Below, in pieces: positions 17,369 through 26,396 of a stretch of DNA of 64,000 nt. The stretch comes from Paenibacillus thermotolerans (lineage in GTDB: Bacteria; Bacillota; Bacilli; Paenibacillales; YIM-B00363). Location: positions 1-64,000 of the forward strand of contig NZ_JAQZSG010000016.1 of assembly GCF_028745515.1 (NCBI RefSeq), in the 5' to 3' direction. How positions within the stretch are numbered: position 1 is the first letter of the stretch; each line of letters starts with the position of its first letter. Made by a program: the position numbers and the translations under genes. The notes beneath the pieces are model-generated. The model made no database searches. It saw only the letters and a list, made by a program, of their open reading frames with translations, and had not been told where the DNA came from.

Positions 17369-18083
17369 TCCGGTCCACCTCGCTTACAAAATAATTTTCC
17401 AAGGAAGCGTAGTTCGACAAAATGTTCTTCGTATAGTCCGTTCCGACAAGCTTTCCTCCGTACACGACGCCGATTCTGGTGCAGGTTAGCTCCACATCGT
17501 GAATCAGATGGCTGGATATAAAGAACGTCGTGCCTTCTTCTTCGGCAAGCCGTTTGATCAGCCTGCGCATATCGAGCATCCCCTCGACATCGAGCCCGTT
17601 CAGCGGCTCGTCCAATATGAGCAGCTTCGGATTCGACAGGATCGCCGCCGCGACGCCCAGCCGCTGCTTCATCCCGAGCGAGAACTTTCTCGATTTCTCG
17701 TGCTTATATTTCAACATGCCGGTAAGCTCAAGACATTCATCGATTCTTCGCTGATCGACCTGCGGGTAATACCTCGCAAGCAGCCTCAAATTTTCGTTCG
17801 CCGTTAAATAGGGGTACGACTCCGCCGTTTCGATTATGCAGCCCACATGCTTCATCGCATTCACATAATCGTCTACGATGCTGGCCCCGAATATTTTCAC
17901 ATCCCCGCGGTCCGGTTTCATGAGTCCCGCCATCATCTTCATCGCTGTCGTCTTTCCGGCGCCGTTCGGCCCGAGAAAACCGAATATTTCGCCTTGCGCC
18001 ACTTCCAAATCCAAATCGCCGATGCCCCGGCCGTTCGCATAAACTTTAGTCAAACCGGTAATTTCTATCGCTTTCGTCAACAA
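17355..18083 (-). CDS. ABC transporter ATPase subunit
   Basis: About 242 residues. Walker A GPNGAGKTT near residue 38, signature FSLGMKQRLG near 133, Walker B LLILDEPLNGLD near 155 and switch His in SSHLIHDVE. The C-terminal segment is short, as in BcrA-like immunity ATPases. The frame is open upstream to 18125, but AAGGAGG lies 6 bases before two adjacent TTG codons (18083 and 18080), so one of these is the start. It pairs with the overlapping permease and the following two-component system. Confidence 0.85.
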   Translation of the reverse strand: MLTKAIEITGLTKVYANGRGIGDLDLEVAQGEIFGFLGPNGAGKTTAMKMMAGLMKPDRGDVKIFGASIVDDYVNAMKHVGCIIETAESYPYLTANENLRLLARYYPQVDQRRIDECLELTGMLKYKHEKSRKFSLGMKQRLGVAAAILSNPKLLILDEPLNGLDVEGMLDMRRLIKRLAEEEGTTFFISSHLIHDVELTCTRIGVVYGGKLVGTDYTKNILSNYASLENYFVSEVDRNGRV

Positions 18084-18111
18084 CGGCAGCCTCCTTCCAA
18101 AAATGAGAGAT

Positions 18112-18151
18112 GGCCGCTCCCTCAAGCGTTATTTCGCCTGAGGGAACAGCC
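18112..18151 (-). terminator. Strong hairpin between secreted protein and ABC genes
   Basis: On the minus strand GGCTGTTCCCTCAGGCG and CGCTTGAGGGAGCGGCC form a 17-bp stem with a 6-base loop. The trailing bases (ATCTCTCATTTTT) have a late T run. It should end or attenuate transcription from 18159-19427 before the ATPase gene, giving the two parts unequal expression. Confidence 0.65.
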
Positions 18152-18158
18152 GTTGAGC

Positions 18159-19427
18159 TTACTCAAATACGCGGTCGAACTGCGGGTCGTAATATTGACG
18201 CCCCATCCCGGAGCGATACGAATTGTCGTCGATCACCTCGATGCCCAGTTCCAGGTACACATTCCCGTTGCCGCCGATATGAAGACTTCCGAATTCCTTC
18301 TCGCCGTCTGCATTCGTATAGCTGAATAACGACATCGGCTTTGAGCTTTCCGGAGCATACTCGAATGTAAAGCTGTACGGGTTCGGATAGTCTGTCTTGT
18401 ATTCGGGCTTCACGTTCTCCTGATATTTGCCCGTCACTTTTCCGTCAGCGACGCTCGTAATCTCGACAATTCGCTCGCCGATCTTCACAAACCGGCCGTC
18501 TTTCTCGATCACGATGTTATTTTTGTATGTCCCGACATACTTGCTGCTGAAGCCGCCCAATTGCCCGTTAACCTTCTCGACTTCCGCATTCGTCAGATCC
18601 GGCGCGCTCACCTTTGTCCGACCGATATTCGAGAGCTTGAACACGATGTCCAGCGTCATGTCGTGTTGAACGCCGTCCTTGTCTTTCCCGGACAACGTCG
18701 CGCTGCCCGTCACTTGCTCCAACAATCCGCTTTTGTTTTCTACCGCTGTGCCCGTAACCCTTTTGACATAAATATCGCTTTCGATTTCCGGCAGCTTCGA
18801 ATGTTGTTCGGAACGTCTTTGGTCGCTAATAATCTGCTTCATGCCAAAGGAAGAAACCGCATTGACAATCGCCGGCACCTGCACCTCGGACAAGCTTCCC
18901 GAATAGATCCGGCCTCCTTCGGTTCTTTCCTCCACCTGCACATGATCCTTCAAATTGCCGACCACTGCGTCAAAGATTTTCTCCATTTCCGTAAAACCGT
19001 TTTGGTTGAACGGACTTGTAAACATCCCCCAGTCGTCTCTTGCGTTCGGGTATCCCGTTGCATAATATTTATCGTCCAAGCTGTTTTTCCATACGGAAAG
19101 CTTTCGATCGGAATAAGAATAGTTCGATTTGGATTCGCCGTCCGATTCCTGAGTTACGGTCGTTTCTTCCATCGCTTGATTTTCCGTATCGATTTTCAGG
19201 ACGCTGGAAACTTGAAGCATCGTTCGATCGTTATCCTTCAGCGTCATCAATACTTCGGTCGTGTAGCTGTCTAGCCCGTTCTCCATTTGCGCGGCCGTAT
19301 GCTTTGCCGAATCTTTCAACCGGTCGTAGCCCGTGCCGAGCGCCATATCGGCGAACGCCGTAGATACGAAGACGCACGCTCCGATAGTAAAGGAAAGCAG
19401 CGTGACCGCTTTTTTGCTTAGCTTCAT
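18159..19427 (-). CDS. Secreted protein of unknown family
   Basis: A 422-residue protein with a signal peptide (KKAVTLLSFTIGACVFVSTAFA, shown in part: LLSFTIGACVFVSTAFA, cleavage near residue 26). The rest is soluble, charged and beta-rich, with long polar strands such as ETTVTQESDGESKSNYSY and a Tyr-rich C-terminus (SYRSGMGRQYYDPQFD). No enzyme motif is seen. AAGGAGAACCACA precedes the ATG. It runs in the same direction just ahead of the ABC transporter and two-component genes, so it may present or sense the same signal, but a hairpin separates it from them. Confidence 0.65.
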   Translation of the reverse strand: MKLSKKAVTLLSFTIGACVFVSTAFADMALGTGYDRLKDSAKHTAAQMENGLDSYTTEVLMTLKDNDRTMLQVSSVLKIDTENQAMEETTVTQESDGESKSNYSYSDRKLSVWKNSLDDKYYATGYPNARDDWGMFTSPFNQNGFTEMEKIFDAVVGNLKDHVQVEERTEGGRIYSGSLSEVQVPAIVNAVSSFGMKQIISDQRRSEQHSKLPEIESDIYVKRVTGTAVENKSGLLEQVTGSATLSGKDKDGVQHDMTLDIVFKLSNIGRTKVSAPDLTNAEVEKVNGQLGGFSSKYVGTYKNNIVIEKDGRFVKIGERIVEITSVADGKVTGKYQENVKPEYKTDYPNPYSFTFEYAPESSKPMSLFSYTNADGEKEFGSLHIGGNGNVYLELGIEVIDDNSYRSGMGRQYYDPQFDRVFE

Positions 19428-19595
19428 TGTGGTTCTCCTTTATAACGATTTTGGGGAAACGTTTCCTTGCTCTTCATTATAGACAAGGTGGATTGAATCG
19501 GAATAAATAAACTATTAACAAAAAATAAAATCGGATGATGGAACGAGGCCGCCGCGGATTGTTCCCCGCGACAGCCCCTCTCTATAGACATTATT

Positions 19596-21374
19596 CTACT
19601 TCCCTGCGTATACTCCATCCTGATAAGTCATTGTATATATCATTCCGGCATCCGTTAATATTGCTTTATCGATATGATCCGTGACCAACGAAACGATGCG
19701 CCCGTCCGTATCGATTTTATATAACCCGGGCTCATAGCCGTCCGCCACGAAATAAACGCCGGAATCCCCTACAAAAAACGATCTGATATGCTTACCGCTC
19801 TCGATCAGCTTTACTTCCTTCTCCGCCGCAATTCGATATCGATACAATTCGGAAATGGTAGTATTGGCACTGTTTGCAGCCGCCGAATAATACAAATCTC
19901 CATTATGGAACGTAACGTTCGACACTTTCCTTTCAATCAAGACCCGATCGTTTCCTCCGTCCAACTCAACCGATTTCAAATAACCCGAACTTGCGTCGAT
20001 GTAAAAAATTTGGTTTTCCGCCATCCAGAAGTCATCTGCCGCAGAGGTCAGCTTAACGTGCGTCCGATCTGCGAGGTTAATTTTGTATACTGAGCTTTCG
20101 TCTTTAGGATCGGTTTCATTATATCCTAACGTGTAGAGGTAGCCGTCTTTAACGTACAATCCTCCTCGCCCCGTATAACTACCTCCTCCATTTTCATTTA
20201 TCGTCCGATCGATTCCATAGGCGTATCCGTTTTGAGCGATCAAAGTCACGTTTTTTGTTTTCGTATCGACCTGGAACAAGTTGTTGGCCGGGCCGCTCAT
20301 GAACAAGAAGTCCGTAAAGTAAATATTCGCTCCTGCTTTCGCAAAATTCATGAGGCTCTTTCCTGAAAGCACTTCTTTAAGGGCACCGTTCTCCACCTTT
20401 AGTAAGCCTTCATGCCCCATTATTAGTTCCCCGTTGTGAAGAGTGACGTACAGCTCGTCGTCTAAATGCAGCACATCCCCCAGATAACCGTAAGACGTTT
20501 TCCATGGTTCAAGCGAGCTGATCATCGTAGATTTATTATCGGCAAAGCTGAACGCATAAAGGCCGCTTTTGTTATTTACCTCGGAAATGAAGTAAAGTTT
20601 ATCGCCATCGACCTTTGCAGAGCCAAACACGGGGTTCCCCGGCACTTGAACTTTCACCTCTTTTTGCCCGTCTGCTTTTTTAAATAGTTGTTCAATTACA
20701 TCGGATTCTTTATAAACGGTCTGAATGAAATAACTCGTATTTCCGTACCTAGTTAAAGGAGTCACCGATTTCTCATGATCGATTCGTTTCCGGGTGTCTG
20801 TCAGCTGGGTTTTGATTTTATCTTTAATTGCGATCGTCTGCGGGTGCTGTAAATCGACCGATTCGTCACCGATTAAAATCAACCCGTCCAGCCAATCGAT
20901 GTTTTTCTCCAAAGCTGCAGCCGTACTCCTAAGAGGCAATACGATTCGGCCATCGATGAGCTGGGGCGGTACATCCAAGGCAACAGGCTGATTATTGACC
21001 AACATGGTTTTGTTGTTCACCGTTAACTTAATCGTCTTATGCAAATTTGGGTTCGTTAAGATCACATCGTCGGGGTTTTGCTTATTCCAGATCACATTCC
21101 AATTGCCTTGACCGTTGGCGGTTTGATCGGCAAGATAACCCATGAACCGAATCGGAACCAACACGCGCCCGTTTTTTTCAAACATCCGATAGTCTCCGTA
21201 GAGATCGGCTTGTTGACCGTTAATGAATGCCTTCCCCTGATAATCGTACGGAACGATCGCCAGCCGGTCGAACACTTCATGTAATGGCTTCTTCCCCTCT
21301 TCAGCAGCATAAGTCGGATGAATTCCAAGAACGAAAACAATAGCGAAACATAATAAGACCGTTAACATTCTCAC
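19596..21374 (-). CDS. Stalk-domain protein with beta-propeller-like region
   Basis: A 592-residue secreted protein. The signal peptide covers residues 1-23 (ends HPTYAA). Residues about 45-165 match the copper amine oxidase N-terminal (stalk) domain: NGRVLVPIRFMGYLAD and GRIVLPLRSTAAALE are its typical repeats. From about 205 to 590 follows a series of DUF5050/TolB-like strands (KVDGDKLYFISEVNN, LDDELYVTLHNGEL, YVKDGYLYTLGYNE), which suggests a propeller. Stalk domains are abundant in Paenibacillus surface proteins. GTG at 21374 follows AAAGGGGA at 7 bases. Role unknown; probably cell-surface display or sugar/peptide binding. Confidence 0.8.
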   Translation of the reverse strand: MRMLTVLLCFAIVFVLGIHPTYAAEEGKKPLHEVFDRLAIVPYDYQGKAFINGQQADLYGDYRMFEKNGRVLVPIRFMGYLADQTANGQGNWNVIWNKQNPDDVILTNPNLHKTIKLTVNNKTMLVNNQPVALDVPPQLIDGRIVLPLRSTAAALEKNIDWLDGLILIGDESVDLQHPQTIAIKDKIKTQLTDTRKRIDHEKSVTPLTRYGNTSYFIQTVYKESDVIEQLFKKADGQKEVKVQVPGNPVFGSAKVDGDKLYFISEVNNKSGLYAFSFADNKSTMISSLEPWKTSYGYLGDVLHLDDELYVTLHNGELIMGHEGLLKVENGALKEVLSGKSLMNFAKAGANIYFTDFLFMSGPANNLFQVDTKTKNVTLIAQNGYAYGIDRTINENGGGSYTGRGGLYVKDGYLYTLGYNETDPKDESSVYKINLADRTHVKLTSAADDFWMAENQIFYIDASSGYLKSVELDGGNDRVLIERKVSNVTFHNGDLYYSAAANSANTTISELYRYRIAAEKEVKLIESGKHIRSFFVGDSGVYFVADGYEPGLYKIDTDGRIVSLVTDHIDKAILTDAGMIYTMTYQDGVYAGK

Positions 21375-21442
21375 GAAAAGGTCCCCTTTCTATAAGTCCC
21401 GCGCCTCCATAACCTCATATTGTCTCAACGGAACGTATCCGA

Positions 21443-21480
21443 AAAAGGTTGCGCCCCCCCTTCGAAAAGGCGAGGCGCAC
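21443..21480 (-). terminator. Terminator of dioxygenase gene
   Basis: On the minus strand GTGCGCCTCGCC and GGGGGGCGCAAC form a stem with a short loop, followed by CCTTTTTC. It lies 9 bases after the stop at 21489. Confidence 0.7.
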
Positions 21481-21488
21481 GTAATAGG

Positions 21489-22967
21489 TTAGAAGGTGCT
21501 TGCTTTATTCGTATCGGGACACCAGCGGGAGGTGCGGTAATGGCGGATCAGCAGTTCGATCGCTTCCTCGGTGCGAATGTTGGTTAACGCCTCCGATGCG
21601 TATGCCCTGGCGTACCGGTCCTTGCTGTTCAGCGCTTTTTCCAGCACGGACAAGACCTGCCCGGCATCAACGGATTTTCCTGTGCGCAGTAAAGCTAATG
21701 CCGCCGTATATCCGATTTTATTTATGATATATTGCTGCTGATTGACGTACATGTCGTTCGGCTTCGGGGCATCGTCGCTTTCCGACGCCAATGACTGCGC
21801 CAATGCATCCGCAATAGCGGGGACAACTTGCTCCGAAGGCTTGCCGATCATGCCGAGCGCTTCAACTGCGTTGCGGCGAACCCATTCGCTTCCGTCCTCC
21901 CGCAGACAGGCCGTCAATGCCGGCACCGCTTCATATGCGTCCGGACCGACGATCATGCCGAGCACGAATGCGGCCAGCCCTCTTCGTTTCTCATTCGGAT
22001 GCCGGTTCAAAATCCGTGTTAGCTCGTAAGCCGCTTCCGCACCGGCCGCTTGAAGGCCGTAAGCTGCTCGCTCCGCCGTCTGATTCGTTCCGTTGTTTAT
22101 GCAATCGATCAATATGCCGATTCCTTCGGCCCCCATGCGTCCAAGCGCATAAGCGGCATTCAGCGCCTCTATTTCAGAGGAACCGCGAAGAAGGTCTCCC
22201 AAGTCGTCGGATGCGCGATGTTCATGCGACTCGCGGCCGATGTCCGGCATCGACTGTCTCTTTCCGCGCAGCCAATCCCATACGTCCTGCCACAAATCCG
22301 TATGCCGCGCGGGTAACCCGTCCGGAATGCTCAGCTCCGGATTACGATGATTCCAGCTTGCATATTCCGGCGCCTTCAAACGGACGAACTGGAATTTCAG
22401 CATAAATCGGTCCAGTCCAGAAAGATTGAGCGTGGCTTTGTGCCATATGTCGAAATGAACGAGCACCATCGTTCCCGCTTTGCCGGTCGGCAGCAGCGTC
22501 TCTCCCTTGTCCCCGATGAACTTTTCGTAATATTGCGTGCCGGGCATAATAGCCGTCGGACCGAGCTCCTCCGTAATATCCTGCGTGTAATAAAAAATCA
22601 TGGCCCACCACGGGCGATGGCTGCGCATGGACGACCAATAGCCGTCTTTATGCCATTGTCCGCCGCCGGGCGTTTGATTGCCGGGGCTGTTGTAATGGCA
22701 ATGTCTGTGCGGGTGCATGTAGTAGTCCGGACCCAATATGCTTGTTAAAGCGCCTTTGACAATGGGAGTATCGAAGAAATGCTGAATTTCCGGGATCCTC
22801 GGCAAAATATTGTTGCCCGGGTTGCCTTCCTCCTGAAATACGCGGGTAATTTTGTTCATAACGCTCCGATGCAGCTCATCGGGAAGTTCGTTCCGAAGCA
22901 CAACGTAACCTTTGGTAATGAATTGAGACATTTGTTCATCCGTCAACAAATATTTTGCATCTAGCAA
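21489..22967 (-). CDS. Phytanoyl-CoA dioxygenase-like enzyme fused to HEAT repeats
   Basis: A 492-residue protein of two parts. Residues 1-240 form a PhyH-type Fe(II)/2-oxoglutarate oxygenase: H106 and D108 in QWHKDGYW, the distal His in HFDIWHKATL (H176) and the 2-oxoglutarate-binding Arg in LDRFMLKF. Residues about 255-480 are HEAT/PBS-lyase-type helical repeats (ALNAAYALGRMG, AERAAYGLQAAG, RNAVEALGMIG, ARAYASEALTNI). The enzyme probably hydroxylates a small molecule; the repeats may bind a partner protein. The start is TTG after AAGGAGA. It is divergent from an AraC regulator across 140 bases, its likely controller. EctD in this window is a distant relative. Confidence 0.8.
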   Translation of the reverse strand: MLDAKYLLTDEQMSQFITKGYVVLRNELPDELHRSVMNKITRVFQEEGNPGNNILPRIPEIQHFFDTPIVKGALTSILGPDYYMHPHRHCHYNSPGNQTPGGGQWHKDGYWSSMRSHRPWWAMIFYYTQDITEELGPTAIMPGTQYYEKFIGDKGETLLPTGKAGTMVLVHFDIWHKATLNLSGLDRFMLKFQFVRLKAPEYASWNHRNPELSIPDGLPARHTDLWQDVWDWLRGKRQSMPDIGRESHEHRASDDLGDLLRGSSEIEALNAAYALGRMGAEGIGILIDCINNGTNQTAERAAYGLQAAGAEAAYELTRILNRHPNEKRRGLAAFVLGMIVGPDAYEAVPALTACLREDGSEWVRRNAVEALGMIGKPSEQVVPAIADALAQSLASESDDAPKPNDMYVNQQQYIINKIGYTAALALLRTGKSVDAGQVLSVLEKALNSKDRYARAYASEALTNIRTEEAIELLIRHYRTSRWCPDTNKASTF

Positions 22968-23107
22968 CTGCTTTCACTCTCCTTCGACTTTTCTATTCCG
23001 CGTATAGTGTAACAACGATGACGTTAATTGTATTTACAGAATCGTATCATCTTTTATACAATCGTCATATGAAATGAACACGATCGACAAAGCCGAAGGG
23101 GAACGAC

Positions 23108-23971
23108 ATGGATTTTGCCGCATTGCATCCTTACGTATATTACGCGACCCGCTACCCTTTCTCCAGAAGGCAAGCCAGCCTGTCAAGAATGTGCTACTCA
23201 TCTTCCCTATACTTGATCAGCGAAGGAAAGGGCGCTTTGGCGACGGAAGGCCGAATCTACGAAACGAAACCCGGCTCGCTAATTTATATTCCGGCAGGGC
23301 AAAAGCACGATTGGATCGCCGACAAAGACGACCCGATGGTACACGTTTGCTGTTATTTCGATTGGGCATTTACGGATCGCCGGGCGTTCTTTCCGCATCC
23401 GCACACGATTTGCTATCAGGAGCATGAGCTGATCCCGTCAATGATCGGCCCGTTCTTTCCTATGGAAATACCTGAATATACCTTAGTTGAGAAGCTGTGG
23501 GTTTGGATCGAAATGTTTGAGAAGTTTTATACCTCGAATGAGTACGCGAACGAGAAGACGTATATTCGCGGGTTGAAGGTGCAAAGCCGGTTCAAGCAGT
23601 TCATTGAGTTTTTTCTGACTCAGGTGTTGAAGGAGGAGCACATTCCCGACGCACGAATCTTCAAGCTTCTGGATCGGCTGGAGCAGGATTTAACGCGTGG
23701 ACAGCTGCTGCCGCTTGAAGCCTACTACGCAAAAATGCAGGTTAGCCGGGGTTATTTTTTTGAATTGTTCAAAAAAGCGACCGGCATGCCGCCGACCCAA
23801 TATATTAATCATTTCAAAATCAACCGGGCAAAGGAAGACCTTCAATTTACAGACCTGAGCATTACGGAAATCGCTGAAAAGCACTGCTTTTCGTCCATCC
23901 ATTACTTCTCGAAGCTGTTCCGGCAGTTAACCGGTCATACGCCTAAAGAGTATAGGGACTTGCGGCGATGA
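23108..23971 (+). CDS. AraC-family regulator with cupin sensor
   Basis: A 287-residue regulator. The N-terminal cupin-like half (1-150) has GSLIYIPAGQKHDWI, the usual sugar-binding barrel turn. The C-terminal double HTH (about 185-287) shows LPLEAYYAKMQVSRGYFFELFKK (in part: VSRGYFFELFKK) and SSIHYFSKLFRQLTGHTPKEYR, the AraC signature. GAAGGGGAACGAC precedes the ATG. It faces the PhyH-HEAT gene head to head and probably switches it on in response to a carbohydrate-like ligand. Confidence 0.9.
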   Translation: MDFAALHPYVYYATRYPFSRRQASLSRMCYSSSLYLISEGKGALATEGRIYETKPGSLIYIPAGQKHDWIADKDDPMVHVCCYFDWAFTDRRAFFPHPHTICYQEHELIPSMIGPFFPMEIPEYTLVEKLWVWIEMFEKFYTSNEYANEKTYIRGLKVQSRFKQFIEFFLTQVLKEEHIPDARIFKLLDRLEQDLTRGQLLPLEAYYAKMQVSRGYFFELFKKATGMPPTQYINHFKINRAKEDLQFTDLSITEIAEKHCFSSIHYFSKLFRQLTGHTPKEYRDLRR

Positions 23972-23984
23972 TCGTTGCCCGCCG

Positions 23985-24094
23985 ACACTTCGCTATCGGA
24001 CAACATTGACGCTATACCGCCAGTTTGCCCACCGCCATTTCGCTCCCTCGGACTCCACGGACGATATATCGCTAATTTACCCGCCGCCATTTCT
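23985..24094. repeat. Degenerate 50-bp units ahead of the 345-bp array
   Basis: Two or three divergent copies of the pattern CGCT-N-CGGACNNCANNGACGATATCGC...CCGCCATTT, each about 50 bases, lead into the tandem array. Better copies read CTAACGGACACCACAGACGC. They carry no ORF of note. Confidence 0.7.
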
Positions 24095-25048
24095 CTAACG
24101 GACACCACAGACGCTATATCGCCATTTTGCCCACCGTTATTACGCTAACGGACACCACAGACGCTAAACCCTTATTTTAGGTGATTTTCCCTACTTTTTC
24201 AGGGTAATAACTGCAGTGGTGTCCGTTAAAGCTCCAAACTCCGCTCAAAACGCCGAATAACTGCATCCCTGTCCGTTACGTTAGAGAGAGCCGCCAGCCA
24301 TCCGATCTTGATTGGTCCGATGCCCGAGATTGGCGTTCCTGACCAAGAGCAGCCCTCTCCTGCGCACCAGATCGTGCAGGACGCGCCGAGTGTACCGCTA
24401 GCACAATCGAATGTGTGCCGAAGCTTCATCGCCATTTCGCTAACGGACACCACAGACGCTATATCGCCATTTTGCCCACCGTTATTTATCTAACGGACAC
24501 CACAGACGCTAAACCCTTATTTTAGGTGATTTTCCCTACTTTTTCAGGGTAATAACTGCAGTGGTGTCCGTTAAAGCTCCAAACTCCGCTCAAAACGCCG
24601 AATAACTGCATCCCTGTCCGTTACGTTAGAGAGAGCCGCCAGCCATCCGATCTTGATTGGTCCGATGCCCGAGATTGGCGTTCCTGACCAAGAGCAGCCC
24701 TCTCCTGCGCACCAGATCGTGCAGGACGCGCCGAGTGTACCGCTAGCACAATCGAATGTGTGCCGAAGCTTCATCGCCATTTCGCTAACGGACACCACAG
24801 ACGCTATATCGCCATTTTGCCCACCGTTATTTATCTAACGGACACCACAGACGCTAAACCCTTATTTTAGGTGATTTTCCCTACTTTTTCAGGGTAATAA
24901 CTGCAGTGGTGTCCGTTAAACCTCTAAACTCCGCTCAAAACGCCGAATAACTGCAGCCCTGTCCGTTACGTTAGAGAGAGCCGCCAGCCATCCGAATTTG
25001 ATTGGTCCGATGCCCGAGATTGGCGTTCCTGACCAAGAGCAGCCCTCT
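24095..25048. repeat. Tandem 345-bp repeat, two full copies and a partial third
   Basis: Copy 1 is 24095-24439, copy 2 is 24440-24784, copy 3 is 24785-25048. Copies 1 and 2 differ only in a 3-base block (ACG at 24142-24144, TAT at 24487-24489). Copy 3 has a handful of substitutions and then departs from the pattern at 25048. Each unit holds an inverted pair TAACGGACACCAC / GTGGTGTCCGTTA 57 bases apart (24146-24158 and 24216-24228 in copy 1), with smaller stems inside. The 75-codon ORFs on the minus strand simply follow the repeat and lack ribosome sites; I treat the array as non-coding. Confidence 0.9.
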
Positions 25049-25216
25049 GCTAACCAAATCGTGTAGCACGCGGCGTATGTGCCGAAAGAAGCAAGCTCCG
25101 CCGGCATAAAGGAGCGCAGCGACTGGCGAGCGAACCGCAGCGCTTCCGCTTTCCCCCAGTTCAAGTCCGATGGCGTATATGTTGCGTTGAGAGACACAGG
25201 GATATATATCAACTAT
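25049..25216. other. Spacer between repeat array and alaX
   Basis: Continues the open minus-strand frame of the third repeat copy but differs in sequence from copies 1 and 2. I see no promoter, hairpin or gene here. Confidence 0.3.
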
Positions 25217-26392
25217 TTATTTCCCGAGCAATGTTTGCATAGCGAATTCAAAGAAAGCCGACGTATCTTCCTGCGAACCGAACCCCGCCTGCGCCATGAC
25301 GGTACTGCCCCCGCCTTTGCCGTGAAACTGTCCCACATGCTCTTTAATGAAGGCGCCGCAGGAACGTTCGAATCGGCCGCTGTGCGCAAGGACGACTTTG
25401 CAGCCCGTAAAGTCGGCGAGCAGGACGGGAACGTCGCTCATCGTCGTAAGCTTTAGCGCTAAGCTTTGCAGCTCCTTCAGCGGCTTGTCCTCAAACGAAT
25501 GCGCGATCAGGCCGTCTTCCCTCATCTCTAAAAGCTCGCGAGCCGCATATGTATCGTTCGCCTCCTTCAGCGCCGCAAGCTCTGTCTGAAGTAGCCTCTG
25601 CTCCAGCTCCCACTTCTCGATGCGGTCGATAATTTCGTCCTTCCCCGTATTGAATTTCGCAGACAGCTCCCCCAATATCCCAAGGCAGTCATTAAATTCC
25701 TCTAAAGCCCTGTTTCCGCATTTGAAAGTAATTCGGGTATTCCCCTTCATCTTTTCCGCTCTCAGCAGCTTGATCATTCCGATTCCGCCCGTCGAACCGA
25801 CATGCGTCCCGCCGCAGGCGTTATACTCCACGCCTTCGATCTCGACAATCCGCACCTGACCGGTCACCTTCGGCGGCTTGACCAGCGGCAGACGGGATGC
25901 CTCCTCCTCGGAAACCATATAAGCGCGAATGCGGCGGTTATCGTAAACGGCTTGATTCACTTCACGCTCCAGAGAGACAAGCTCCTCCGGCGACAGCTCG
26001 GATCGCTCCACATCGATCGTCGCGGCTTCGGCGCCTAGATGGAAGCTTACCGTCATAGCGCCATAAAGCTTTAAGCATACGGCCGACAACAGATGCTGGC
26101 CGCTGTGCTGCTGCATATGATCGAACCTCCGCCGCCAGTCGATCCGGCATGCCGCCGCCGTCCCCTCTGGCAATCGCTCCACTTTATGCAGCATTTTATC
26201 TTCCTCGCTAACGACGTCAAGAACGTGAATTCCGTTGATCGTCCCATAATCGCAAGGCTGTCCTCCTCCATGAGGATAAAAGGCGCTTTCTTCCAAAACG
26301 ACGTACCATCCGTCCTGCCTTTTGAGCGTCTCAGTGATCCGCGTCTCCCATTCCGTCAGGTATGCGGAGTCGTAATACAATCTATTAGTCAT
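25217..26392 (-). CDS. alaX: Alanyl-tRNA editing protein AlaX-L with DHHA1 domain
   Basis: A 391-residue trans-editing factor that hydrolyses mischarged Ser- or Gly-tRNA(Ala). The zinc site of the tRNA-SAD domain is complete: HSGQH (H96, H100) and CGGTH (C193, H197). The N-terminal beta-barrel ends in FYPHGGGQPCD. A coiled region (about 235-290) leads to a DHHA1 domain whose glycine-rich end GKGGGSTVMAQAG is intact. This is the long form, lacking the synthetase core. It starts 4 bases after the stop of the upstream GNAT gene, so both are probably translated from one mRNA. Confidence 0.9.
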   Translation of the reverse strand: MTNRLYYDSAYLTEWETRITETLKRQDGWYVVLEESAFYPHGGGQPCDYGTINGIHVLDVVSEEDKMLHKVERLPEGTAAACRIDWRRRFDHMQQHSGQHLLSAVCLKLYGAMTVSFHLGAEAATIDVERSELSPEELVSLEREVNQAVYDNRRIRAYMVSEEEASRLPLVKPPKVTGQVRIVEIEGVEYNACGGTHVGSTGGIGMIKLLRAEKMKGNTRITFKCGNRALEEFNDCLGILGELSAKFNTGKDEIIDRIEKWELEQRLLQTELAALKEANDTYAARELLEMREDGLIAHSFEDKPLKELQSLALKLTTMSDVPVLLADFTGCKVVLAHSGRFERSCGAFIKEHVGQFHGKGGGSTVMAQAGFGSQEDTSAFFEFAMQTLLGK

Positions 26393-26396
26393 AAGC

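Noticed and set aside
23985-25048. CRISPR array
   Set aside because: Repeat units are 345 bp or ~50 bp direct copies without unique spacers and no cas gene is near.
24226-25212. Three similar minus-strand ORFs of 75-98 codons as real genes
   Set aside because: They lie wholly within the 345-bp tandem repeat, have no ribosome site, and their variation follows the DNA repeat.
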